Shown piece after piece: positions 8,594 to 15,904 of a stretch of DNA of 64,000 nt (position 1 is its first letter; each line of letters opens with the position of its first letter). The DNA is from Capillibacterium thermochitinicola (GTDB lineage Bacteria; Bacillota; UBA4882; UBA10575): positions 1 through 64,000 of the forward strand of contig NZ_JAAKDE010000023.1 in the NCBI RefSeq assembly GCF_013664685.1, read 5' to 3'. The notes under the pieces were generated by a model, which saw only the letters and a program-made list of their open reading frames with translations, had not been told where the DNA came from and did no database searches. A program made the position numbers and the translations under genes.

Positions 8594-9376
8594 TTAGCCT
8601 CGCAATTTATGATTTAGACGAATTTTGTCGGAAATTTTCGCGATAAAACTGACGTTGGTTGGTTTGCCTTTTTTCTCGTCAACAATCGGCCCCATCAGTT
8701 CATGAAGATATTCGATCTCCCCTTTACTCCAAGCCGTTTCGATGGCAAACCGCATCGAACGTTCCACCCGGTTTGGCGTGGAATTGTACTCTTCGGCAAT
8801 TCGTGGGTATAGTTTTTTGGTCACTTCATTGATCAGGGCCGGTTCTTTCACGCATAGCAGGATCGCCTTCCGCAAATAGGTGTAGCCTTTAAAGTGGGGT
8901 GGAATCTTGAGTTTTTGTAGGATTTCGGTGACTTCCCGTTCCGTTTGGGCTTCCTGTCTCGCCAAGGGGGAAACGTAATTATATTCGGACTGCGGCTGGA
9001 CACCGCAGACCTCCCGGATCCTTTGGACGAGGATTTGCAGGTCGAAAGGTTTAACGATAAAATAGTCGGCCCCAAGTTCTACTGCTTTGCGGGTGATCTC
9101 CTCGTGGCCAAAAGCGGAAAGAATAATGATCTTAGGTTTATTATTCATCTTTTTAACTCGTTCAAGTACTGCAATTCCATCTAATTTTGGCATAATCATA
9201 TCGAGAATTAAAAGATCCAGTAAGCTGGTTCTTATAATTTCCAAGGCTTCTAATCCGTCATTGGCAACGGCAGTTACGGTGAGATCAGGATAGGATTCAA
9301 GATAATCACGCAAAACTTGGCAAAACTCCAGATTATCTTCGGCAATACCTATTTTTATCTTCCCTGATACACTCAA
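8594..9376 (-). CDS. spo0A: Spo0A, master regulator of sporulation
   Basis: An N-terminal receiver (acid pocket ED near residue 13, phospho-acceptor Asp about 59 in LLILDMIMP, Lys in FIVKPFD) is joined by a linker to the Spo0A C-terminal DNA-binding domain (GYTYLRKAI, RVERSMRFAIETAW). I start it at the TTG at 9376 (LSVSGKIKIGI), which has GGAGG upstream, giving 260 residues, the normal size. A longer in-frame reading from a TTG at 9460 would put the start upstream of the sigma-H promoter found here, so it is rejected. The gene follows spoIVB and precedes steA, the usual arrangement of spo0A next to spoIVB. Confidence 0.95.
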   Translation of the reverse strand: MSVSGKIKIGIAEDNLEFCQVLRDYLESYPDLTVTAVANDGLEALEIIRTSLLDLLILDMIMPKLDGIAVLERVKKMNNKPKIIILSAFGHEEITRKAVELGADYFIVKPFDLQILVQRIREVCGVQPQSEYNYVSPLARQEAQTEREVTEILQKLKIPPHFKGYTYLRKAILLCVKEPALINEVTKKLYPRIAEEYNSTPNRVERSMRFAIETAWSKGEIEYLHELMGPIVDEKKGKPTNVSFIAKISDKIRLNHKLRG

Positions 9377-9413
9377 ATTATGCCCGCCTCCGTTCGTAAC
9401 TCTTTGCTTATAA

Positions 9414-9442
9414 AAATTCGTTAAATAAAGAGTAATTCCTCC
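9414..9442 (-). promoter_or_regulatory. Sigma-H type promoter of spo0A
   Basis: On the minus strand GGAGGAATT, 11 bases, then AACGAATTT fits the sigma-H consensus RnAGGAwww-(11-12)-RnnGAATww at every defined position. The predicted transcript begins near 9406, about 30 bases before the TTG start of spo0A. Sigma-H control of spo0A is established in Bacillus; its use here is inferred from the match and position. Confidence 0.8.
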
Positions 9443-9456
9443 AAAAATCTCTGTTA

Positions 9457-10806
9457 TCAAGATGCCAAATCACGCGCAGGAGTAAACTTTCCCACCAGGC
9501 TTTCTTCCATTTGTAGCATCCATTCGGCGAAGACGGCGTAACCACGGGTTGGATCGTTGACAAAAACATGGGTAATGGCCCCCACCAATCTGCCGTTTTG
9601 GATAATTGGGCTGCCGCTCATTCCCTGGATAATTCCGCCGGTCCGGCTCAGCAATTCCGGATCGGTTACCTTAATGACCATGCCTTTGTCCCGGAGACTG
9701 GTTTGGTGGTATACCTTTTGTATTTCAATGGTAAAGCGGCGAATTTCGTTCCCCTTCACAACCGTCAGCATTTCCGCGGGACCGGGCTGTACCTGCGAGA
9801 TGGTGGAAACGGGAATGGGCCTGGGATACCATGGGTTAATGAGTCCCTGCCGGAGAGTCCCAAAAATTCCGATCGAGGTATTTCCGACAATATCCCCAAT
9901 GATGTCGCTATTCCCGGAAAAAACGCCAATCTTCTCCCCGGGTTCGCCGCGGTTGCCCTGGTTAATCCCGGTAATGCGGGCCGCCACAATCTTCCCATGG
10001 GCCAAAGGCAGTTCCTGATTGCTAAAGCCGACAATTTTGTGGCCCAAAGCGCCATAATAATTGGTTTTCGGGTTGTAGTAGGTTAAAGTACCGACCCCGG
10101 CCGCCGGGTCTTCCACATAAAGACCAAGGTAATAACGGGCGGTTCCGTCCTGCCGGTTGGTGCGTTTGACCGGTTTAATCGTAAGCTGGAGGGACTGTTC
10201 CCCCCGGAGAACCGTTAATCTAAGCGGCATACCCTTGGCCGCTTCCTGCTGTATAATGCGGTCCACCTCATGGATACGGTGGACAACCTGTCCGTTAATG
10301 GCAACAAGCAGATCTCCGACCTTGACCCCGGCCTCCGCGGCCGGATAAAACTCCTTTCCCGTGTCATCACGGACCGGAAGATGCCCAGTGACGATGACGC
10401 CTTCTTTGGCAACCAAAACGCCGATGGCATGTCCGCCCGGGATCACTTCCGGCATTTTTTCCACAACTAGGTTAACCCGGCGGATCGGAATGCCGAACAA
10501 GCGAAACTCCAGGGTCCCGGTGCCTTCACGTTCCGAACGGACCATCACCTGTGAACAGGTTCCACTTTGTCCTTTGGCCAGTTCCTTGCGGCCATTGGCA
10601 CCAATAATCCCGTCAAGGCGGTTGGCTTCCAAATAAATACTGAAGGGTTTTTTTAAGGATAATTGAAAGTTCTGTCCAGGGACAATCCGTAGTTGACTGG
10701 GGAAAAGTTGAACCTGGATCGCTTGGGGTAAAATAAGCAGGAGACCGATTCCAAAGAGTAGAGCAACGCCTAGGGTAAAAGGTCGTCGGTAACGGGGTGG
10801 CATCAT
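9457..10806 (-). CDS. spoIVB: SpoIVB serine peptidase (S55)
   Basis: A forespore-secreted signalling protease. An N-terminal membrane/signal helix (LGVALLFGIGLLLILP) is followed by a PDZ domain (about residues 120-210) and the S55 peptidase domain. The catalytic residues are visible as His in GALGHKI (about 254) and Ser in GMSGSPI (about 396), with Asp in FVNDPTRGY (about 417). In B. subtilis it cleaves SpoIVFA and releases SpoIVFB activity; both partners are encoded at 25-27 kb. The start is placed at the ATG at 10806, behind GGAGG at 10812-10816; the next ATG, 10803, is equally possible. Length about 450 residues, as usual. Confidence 0.95.
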   Translation of the reverse strand: MMPPRYRRPFTLGVALLFGIGLLLILPQAIQVQLFPSQLRIVPGQNFQLSLKKPFSIYLEANRLDGIIGANGRKELAKGQSGTCSQVMVRSEREGTGTLEFRLFGIPIRRVNLVVEKMPEVIPGGHAIGVLVAKEGVIVTGHLPVRDDTGKEFYPAAEAGVKVGDLLVAINGQVVHRIHEVDRIIQQEAAKGMPLRLTVLRGEQSLQLTIKPVKRTNRQDGTARYYLGLYVEDPAAGVGTLTYYNPKTNYYGALGHKIVGFSNQELPLAHGKIVAARITGINQGNRGEPGEKIGVFSGNSDIIGDIVGNTSIGIFGTLRQGLINPWYPRPIPVSTISQVQPGPAEMLTVVKGNEIRRFTIEIQKVYHQTSLRDKGMVIKVTDPELLSRTGGIIQGMSGSPIIQNGRLVGAITHVFVNDPTRGYAVFAEWMLQMEESLVGKFTPARDLAS

Positions 10807-10906
10807 ATCTTCCTCCAATAAAACCGCAGCTATAAGGTGTATTCACTGATAAAATCCCCGTTAAGATCGGCCTTTATACGAAGAAAAAACAAGGGAGTTT
10901 GGAAAG

Positions 10907-10935
10907 AGAGCATAGGCGCCTAACGCCTATGCTCT
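10907..10935 (-). terminator. Hairpin downstream of leuS
   Basis: AGAGCATAGGCG and its complement pair over 12 bases with a 5-base loop, six bases past the leuS stop. The following bases on the minus strand (CTTTCC, then a later TTGTTTTTTC) give a weak T tract. It separates leuS from spoIVB. Confidence 0.6.
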
Positions 10936-10940
10936 TAGTT

Positions 10941-13394
10941 TCAAACGACGATGTTTAAAAGACGTCCCGGAACGTATATGGTCTTCCGCGGAGTTTTGCC
11001 GCCGAGCGCCGCTTGAATCCCCGCAAGGGCTAAAGCCTGCTCTTTCACCTCTTCTTCCGGCGCATCGACTGCGATGACCAAACGCTCTTTAATCTTTCCG
11101 TTGATCTGGATGACGATTTCCACCTGTTTTTCTAAGACCAGTGCTTCATCCCACTGAGGCCAGGGTTGGTCGTGTACCGAGTAGTCGCCGCCCAAACGTG
11201 ACCAGAGCTCCTCGGCCAGATGGGGTGCGGCCGGGGCCAAGAGCAGAGTAAAGGTTTTTGCTGCTTCTTGCCAACTTTCCGTTTCCCACAAAGCCGGTTT
11301 GACCTTCGAAAGGAGGTTGGAGAATTCCATTAAAGCGGCAATATAGGTGTTAAAGGCAAAGTCTTTCAGGTCCAACGTTGCCCGTTTAATCGTCTGGTGC
11401 AGTTTCCTTTGTAAAGTCTCAACCATTTCCGGTGTTGGATTTACCTTCTCCTCCACCGGGAATAGCAACAGTTCCCAAACCCGGTTCAAGAAGCGGTAGC
11501 TTCCTTCAATGCCTTTGCTGTCCCAGGGGCCGCCCATTTCCCAGCGCCACCCGAACATGAGGTAAACCCGGACTGTATCCGTCCCGTAGGTGTTAACCAG
11601 ATCATCGGGCGCCACCACATTCCCCCGGGATTTACTCATCTTCTCACTGTCTTCACCAAGGATGATCCCCTGGTTTCTTAGAACGAGCATTGGTTCGTCG
11701 AAGTCAACCAGGCCAAGGTCGCGCATGGCTTTGGTGAAGAAACGGGTGTAGATCAGATGCATACAAGCGTGCTCGACGCCGCCGGTGTACAGGTCAACCG
11801 GGAGCCAGTAATCCGCTTCCGCCCGGTCAAAGGGAATGGGCCCTTCATAATAAGGACTGAGATAAGCATATTGGTACCAGGAAGAACAGATAAAGGTATC
11901 CATCGTGTCCGTTTCCCGGCGGGCCGGACCCCCACAGCGGGGACATTCGGTATGCAGGAAACCCGCATGGTGTTTCAGCGGTGATTCGCCCGTTGGTAAG
12001 AACTCGGCATCTTCCGGTAAGAGAACAGGCAGGTCTTTCTCGGGAACTGGAACGGTGCCGCATTTATCGCAGTAGACGATGGGAATGGGGGTCCCCCAGT
12101 ACCGCTGGCGGCTGATCAGCCAGTCCCGTAAACGGTAATTGACGGCTCGACGGCCCAGTCCTTTTTCCTCAAGCCAGGCAATGACCCGCGCTTTCCCTTC
12201 CTGCGCCGGTACGCCGGTGAAGGGGCCGGAATTGACCATCTTACCATTTTCGACCTCGGTGTAAGGGGCGGTCAAGGGTTCGGGCAACCCCTCGTCGGGT
12301 GAGATGACTACCTTAATTGGGAGATTATATTTCCGGGCAAAGGCATAGTCCCGCTCGTCATGGGCGGGAACCGCCATGATCGCCCCCGTACCATAGCCCA
12401 TCATGACGTAATCGGCAATCCAAATCGGAATTTTTTCACCGTTCACCGGGTTGACCGCATAACTTCCAGTGAAAACACCGGTTTTTTCCTTATCAACGGC
12501 CAGGCGTTCAATCTCACTTTGGCGGCTGGCCGCATATTGATAAGCTTTAACTTGCTCTTTATACTCCTCCGTGGTGAGCTTATCCACCAAGGGATGTTCC
12601 GGGGCCAGCACCATAAAGGTGACTCCCCATAAAGTATCCGGCCGGGTGGTAAAGACCGTCAGTTTTTCCTGGTTCGGCAATTCAAAGTCAACCTCGGCCC
12701 CTTCACTCTTGCCGATCCAGTTCTTCTGCATGGAGACAACCCGTTCCGGCCAGTCGATCTTGGAAAAGTCCAGCAATTCCTCGGCATAGTCGGTAATTTT
12801 CAGGAACCACTGGTCCAGTTCTTTTTTCACCACAGGTGTCTCACACCGTTCGCAATGGCGGTCTTCGCCCCAAACTTGTTCCCGCGCCAAAGTGGTATTA
12901 CAGGTCGGACAAAAGTCTACCGGGGCCATCTTTTTGTAAGCCAAACCCCGTTCATAAAGCTTCAGGAAAAGCCATTGGCTCCATTTATAGTAACCCGGTA
13001 AACAGGTAATCACTTCCCGTTGCCAGTCAAAGATGGCGCCCATCGACTTTAATTGTTCCCGCATCCGTTCAATATTGTTCATGGTCCATTTTTGCGGGTG
13101 CACGTTCCGCTTGATGGCAGCATTCTCGGCCGGAAGACCGAATGCGTCAAAGCCGATCGGGAACAAGACATTATAACCGTTCATCCGTTTAAAACGGGCC
13201 TGGGCATCGGAAGGAACCATGGCATACCAGTGACCGATATGCAGATCACCACTGGGATAAGGCAGCATGGTCAAGGCATAAAATTTCGGTTTATCCTTCC
13301 TGATTACCGAACGGTAAAGGCCCGATTCTTCCCACTTTTGCCGCCAAAAAGGTTCAATTTTGCGCGGCTGATAACGGTCGTATTTTGTCGTCAT
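10941..13394 (-). CDS. leuS: Leucyl-tRNA synthetase
   Basis: Class I synthetase of about 817 residues that charges tRNA-Leu. HIGH motif: PYPSGDLHIGHWYAM. KMSKS motif: KMSKSRGNV. The editing insertion is present (TTRPDTLWG, GTGAIMAVPAHDERD), as are zinc-ligand cysteines (FCPTCNTTL ... HCERCETPV). The start is the ATG at 13394 with GGAGGG upstream. An in-frame extension to 13466 would read through the T-box terminator and is rejected. It is a single gene under T-box control. Confidence 0.97.
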   Translation of the reverse strand: MTTKYDRYQPRKIEPFWRQKWEESGLYRSVIRKDKPKFYALTMLPYPSGDLHIGHWYAMVPSDAQARFKRMNGYNVLFPIGFDAFGLPAENAAIKRNVHPQKWTMNNIERMREQLKSMGAIFDWQREVITCLPGYYKWSQWLFLKLYERGLAYKKMAPVDFCPTCNTTLAREQVWGEDRHCERCETPVVKKELDQWFLKITDYAEELLDFSKIDWPERVVSMQKNWIGKSEGAEVDFELPNQEKLTVFTTRPDTLWGVTFMVLAPEHPLVDKLTTEEYKEQVKAYQYAASRQSEIERLAVDKEKTGVFTGSYAVNPVNGEKIPIWIADYVMMGYGTGAIMAVPAHDERDYAFARKYNLPIKVVISPDEGLPEPLTAPYTEVENGKMVNSGPFTGVPAQEGKARVIAWLEEKGLGRRAVNYRLRDWLISRQRYWGTPIPIVYCDKCGTVPVPEKDLPVLLPEDAEFLPTGESPLKHHAGFLHTECPRCGGPARRETDTMDTFICSSWYQYAYLSPYYEGPIPFDRAEADYWLPVDLYTGGVEHACMHLIYTRFFTKAMRDLGLVDFDEPMLVLRNQGIILGEDSEKMSKSRGNVVAPDDLVNTYGTDTVRVYLMFGWRWEMGGPWDSKGIEGSYRFLNRVWELLLFPVEEKVNPTPEMVETLQRKLHQTIKRATLDLKDFAFNTYIAALMEFSNLLSKVKPALWETESWQEAAKTFTLLLAPAAPHLAEELWSRLGGDYSVHDQPWPQWDEALVLEKQVEIVIQINGKIKERLVIAVDAPEEEVKEQALALAGIQAALGGKTPRKTIYVPGRLLNIVV

Positions 13395-13745
13395 CAAAAT
13401 CCCTCCAATAAAATTTAGACCCCTGGTCATTTTCTGACCAGGGGCGAACAACAGTCGCGGTACCACCCTGTTTCGGCATTCCTCCGGAATGCCCTCTTGT
13501 CCATTAACCCTGGAACAGGTCAGGAATTTTCATTCCTGAACTTCCGGGGTGAGTTCGGTCCGATCCCGGGTCCGGTTTGCACCACCCACCGGCTCTCTAA
13601 GCCCTTAATCCAACCTACTACTCCCCTTCATCAGTTCTCATCTTTTAAGTCTTTAACCGTTGCCGAGAATAAGAAACACTGGTTTTTATCTTCGATTGAG
13701 GCAATCTTTTAAAAGAAAAGTTTACCTTATTTGGGATTGGTAAAC
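13395..13745 (-). promoter_or_regulatory. T-box riboswitch leader of leuS
   Basis: The untranslated leader between the promoter and leuS contains the T-box sequence AGGGTGGTACCGCG (minus strand, 13456-13469), which pairs with uncharged tRNA. Upstream is a stem III-like block (AGAGAGCCGG ... GGTGCAAACCGG at about 13568-13595). Downstream is a terminator at 13420-13444. Uncharged tRNA-Leu should favour antitermination and raise leuS. A CTC leucine codon lies in the stem I region (about 13665), but I cannot prove it is the specifier by eye. Confidence 0.9.
13420..13444 (-). terminator. T-box terminator hairpin
   Basis: CCCCTGGTCA / TGACCAGGGG pair over 10 bases with a 5-base loop, followed on the minus strand by TCTAAATTTTATT. 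This is the terminator arm that competes with the T-box antiterminator just upstream of the leuS ribosome site. Confidence 0.85.
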
Positions 13746-13753
13746 CTTATAAA

Positions 13754-13782
13754 AGTATAAATCAGAGCGGTTTAAATGTCAA
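13754..13782 (-). promoter_or_regulatory. Sigma-A promoter of leuS
   Basis: TTGACA (13777-13782), 17 bases, TATACT (13754-13759) on the minus strand. The -35 overlaps the last codons of rsfS, so leuS has its own start point directly after the rsfS gene. Transcription would begin near 13747, the start of the T-box leader. Confidence 0.85.
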
Positions 13783-14126
13783 GCGATGGTCGGAGTTAAT
13801 CTTTTTGCACCGTACCAAAGCTCCTCCAGGCGGTAAAAATCGCGTTCGTCCTGGCCTAAGAGATGAATAACCAAAAAGCCGTAATCCAGCAGGATCCACC
13901 GGGCATCTTGATCCCCTTCCCGGCGGAAAGGGGTTAAACCTAAATCACCAAGCTTTTCAAGGAGATGATCGGCCAAGGCCTTAAGGTGATTAGGATTACG
14001 GCCGGTCGTGATTAAAAAATAATCGGTCACCACCGTTAACTCCCGCAAGTCCAATATGACGGGATTTTCCCCCTTCTGATCGATCACTGCCGTATAGGCA
14101 GCAGATAAGACCTTGTCAAAATCCAT
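13779..14126 (-). CDS. rsfS: Ribosomal silencing factor RsfS
   Basis: A 115-residue protein of the RsfS/Iojap family. It shows LDLRELTVVTDYFLITTGRN and a central GDQDARWILLDYGFLVIHLL typical of the nucleotidyltransferase-like fold. Family role: binding L14 of the 50S subunit and preventing subunit joining when nutrients fall. It follows yqeK by 40 bases in the usual nadD-yqeK-rsfS order. Confidence 0.95.
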   Translation of the reverse strand: MDFDKVLSAAYTAVIDQKGENPVILDLRELTVVTDYFLITTGRNPNHLKALADHLLEKLGDLGLTPFRREGDQDARWILLDYGFLVIHLLGQDERDFYRLEELWYGAKRLTPTIA

Positions 14127-14166
14127 TCATCCTAAACCTCCGACCATAATTTCCTTCCGTGTTTAT

Positions 14167-14754
14167 TTACTCCTCGCCGGATTCATTCAGCAAAAGCATG
14201 TTCCGGGCTTCCAGCGTCAATGGATGCAACAGGAAACCGGCATCCAAAATATATCTAATCTTCTGAGTATAAATGTACTTTAAAGCCGCTAGGCGGTTTC
14301 GAAAGGCCAGTTCCCGCGCAACTTGGGCGGCAAAAAACTGACGGGCCGGCTCGGCAAAGTCGGCGATGATCGTTAATTCGCCTACAATCCCCAGCTTTGG
14401 CGCGCCGGTGACATGGTAGGCCACCGCTTCAAGCACCGGCTCGGCGGTGATCGCCCACTCGCGTTTTAAAAGCTCGGCGCCAACCTGTCCGTGAAGTAAA
14501 ACGGGGGCCTTTTTGTCCAGGGGCAAGATGGGAATCTGGTAAGAACTAGCCAAGGCGAGCATTTCCGGACCGTCTTTTTCGCGGGCGACATCATGCATTA
14601 AAGCCGCCACCGCCACCGGCTCCTCCGGAATTTGGTAATGGCGGGCCAGTTCCCGGGCAAAATTCATTACCCTTAATGAATGTTGAAAACGGGGCGGGGA
14701 AAGCGTCTGACTTAATTTGCGGCTGAGCGTTTCAAGGTTCATATAGACCCCCAT
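14167..14754 (-). CDS. yqeK: YqeK-family HD-domain Ap4A hydrolase
   Basis: HD-superfamily phosphohydrolase of 195 residues with the metal-binding set FQHSLRV, LMHDVAR, HGQVGAELL and AYHVTGA. The family hydrolyses diadenosine tetraphosphate symmetrically to ADP. The C-terminal half shows a typical YqeK DFAEPAR and RNRLAALKYI. Two starts are possible: the ATG at 14754 (MGVYMNLE) or the ATG at 14742, which has GGGGG just upstream. An RRM gene and two hairpins separate it from nadD, unlike the usual compact order. Confidence 0.92.
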   Translation of the reverse strand: MGVYMNLETLSRKLSQTLSPPRFQHSLRVMNFARELARHYQIPEEPVAVAALMHDVAREKDGPEMLALASSYQIPILPLDKKAPVLLHGQVGAELLKREWAITAEPVLEAVAYHVTGAPKLGIVGELTIIADFAEPARQFFAAQVARELAFRNRLAALKYIYTQKIRYILDAGFLLHPLTLEARNMLLLNESGEE

Positions 14755-14831
14755 TAAGCTTAAGATTAATTATAGTATATTAAATCTTTTTCCACAAAGC
14801 TACGCATTTCCCTGCCGCTAAAACGACAAAA

Positions 14832-14886
14832 GGCTGGTTGAAACCGGCTCTTTACATTTTAAGCAAGAAGGGGTGCCTGGCACCCC
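14832..14886 (-). terminator. Tandem hairpins after the RRM gene
   Basis: The first hairpin, GGGGTGCC-AG-GCACCCC (14870-14886), touches the RRM stop codon and is followed by TTCTTGCTTAAAA. The second, AGCCGGTT-TC-AACCAGCC with one wobble pair (about 14832-14849), is followed by TTTTGTCGTTTT. Together they should end the RRM transcript and isolate yqeK. Confidence 0.6.
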
Positions 14887-14887
14887 C

Positions 14888-15145
14888 TCAGCTTGTGGTA
14901 TTTAGTGGCCGCGCTTCGTTGACAATGATCTCCCGCCCGCCTAATTCTTTGCCATTCATCATGGCAATTACTTGTTCGGCTTGGTCCTCCGGCACCTCAA
15001 CAAAGCCAAAGCCTTTCGAGCGTCCGGTTGCCCGGTCTATAATTACCCTACTGGCCAATACCTCTGTCGCGTTGGAAAAAAAAGCGGCCAAATCCTCGTC
15101 CGTAGTGGCCCAGGGCAAATTGCCGACATACAGGGTTTTACTCAC
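14888..15145 (-). CDS. RRM-domain RNA-binding protein
   Basis: A single RNA-recognition motif of about 85 residues. RNP2 is TLYVGNLPW and RNP1 is SKGFGFVEV, with the aromatic residues at the usual RNA-contact positions. It resembles the short glycine-poor RRM proteins of cyanobacteria and some other bacteria, thought to bind single-stranded RNA. I start it at the GTG at 15145 (VSKTLYVGN) because GAGGTGA lies just upstream and the family begins this way. The ATG at 15169 lacks a ribosome site. It sits between nadD and yqeK, each boundary marked by hairpins, so it looks like an insertion into that conserved cluster. Confidence 0.88.
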   Translation of the reverse strand: MSKTLYVGNLPWATTDEDLAAFFSNATEVLASRVIIDRATGRSKGFGFVEVPEDQAEQVIAMMNGKELGGREIIVNEARPLNTTS

Positions 15146-15201
15146 CAGCTTCACCTCGTTTCCGGCCATGAATCACAGGTTCTTTGCAGGCCCGAAATTA
15201 T

Positions 15202-15219
15202 TTTGCCCGCCAGGGCAAA
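15202..15219 (-). terminator. Hairpin between nadD and the RRM gene
   Basis: TTTGCCC / GGGCAAA pair over seven bases with a four-base loop, followed by ATAATTT on the minus strand. It is a moderate terminator about 80 bases past the nadD stop. Confidence 0.5.
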
Positions 15220-15298
15220 TATTATTGAAACTAAGGTAAAGTACTGTTTTCAAATTCGCATACAGAAGTTGAAAAGGTTGAAGCGGTGATATTGTTAT

Positions 15299-15904
15299 TT
15301 AAGTGTAGAGCTTATTGGCTAAAATATACTTTAGCACCTGGGGTTCCAGCCAATAACGGACAGATTTCCCGAGCCGCAGACGTTCCCGGATGGCGCTGGA
15401 CGAAATCGCCACCTCCGGATTATGGAAAAAAACGATCCCTTTACTCTGGGCGGACGGTGCACGGAAGGCCTCAAGGGCCGGGGGTACTTGGGCCGGAAAA
15501 CCAGGGCGGACACCCACGGCCAAGGTCGCCAAAGTAAAAAGCTGCTCGAAACGGTGCCAACCGGTTAAGGTATTCAGGGAATCTTGTCCCATCAATAAAA
15601 ACAGCGCATGGTCGGGGTAGGCCTGGCGAAAGAAGTTCAGGGTATCAACGGTATACGAAGGCGGTTTGCGTTTTAGCTCCACTTCCGAAAGGGTAAAACC
15701 GGGGTTTTCCCTGATGGCCAGTTTGATCAGTTCTACACGGTCGGCATCATTGATATAAGGGCGGTGCTTTTTCAATGGCGATTGGGCCGCCGGAACAAAG
15801 ATTACTTGCTCTAAAGCCAACTCTTCCCGGGCCGTTTCCGCCAGGAGAAGATGGCCAAGGTGGATGGGGTCAAAACTTCCCCCGTAAATACCTATGGCTT
15901 TCAT
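15299..15904 (-). CDS. nadD: Nicotinate-nucleotide adenylyltransferase
   Basis: A Rossmann-type nucleotidyltransferase of 201 residues that turns nicotinate mononucleotide and ATP into deamido-NAD. The H-x-G-H motif is GSFDPIHLGHLLLAE; the second nucleotide motif is the ISSSAIRERL near the end. Substrate loop residues PPSYTVDTL and MGQDSL are present. Its ATG overlaps the end of proA by four bases. Confidence 0.96.
   Translation of the reverse strand: MKAIGIYGGSFDPIHLGHLLLAETAREELALEQVIFVPAAQSPLKKHRPYINDADRVELIKLAIRENPGFTLSEVELKRKPPSYTVDTLNFFRQAYPDHALFLLMGQDSLNTLTGWHRFEQLFTLATLAVGVRPGFPAQVPPALEAFRAPSAQSKGIVFFHNPEVAISSSAIRERLRLGKSVRYWLEPQVLKYILANKLYT

Noticed and set aside
8594-9460. The longer spo0A reading of 288 residues
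   Set aside because: Its first 28 codons cross the sigma-H promoter and do not resemble Spo0A; the TTG at 9376 has the ribosome site.
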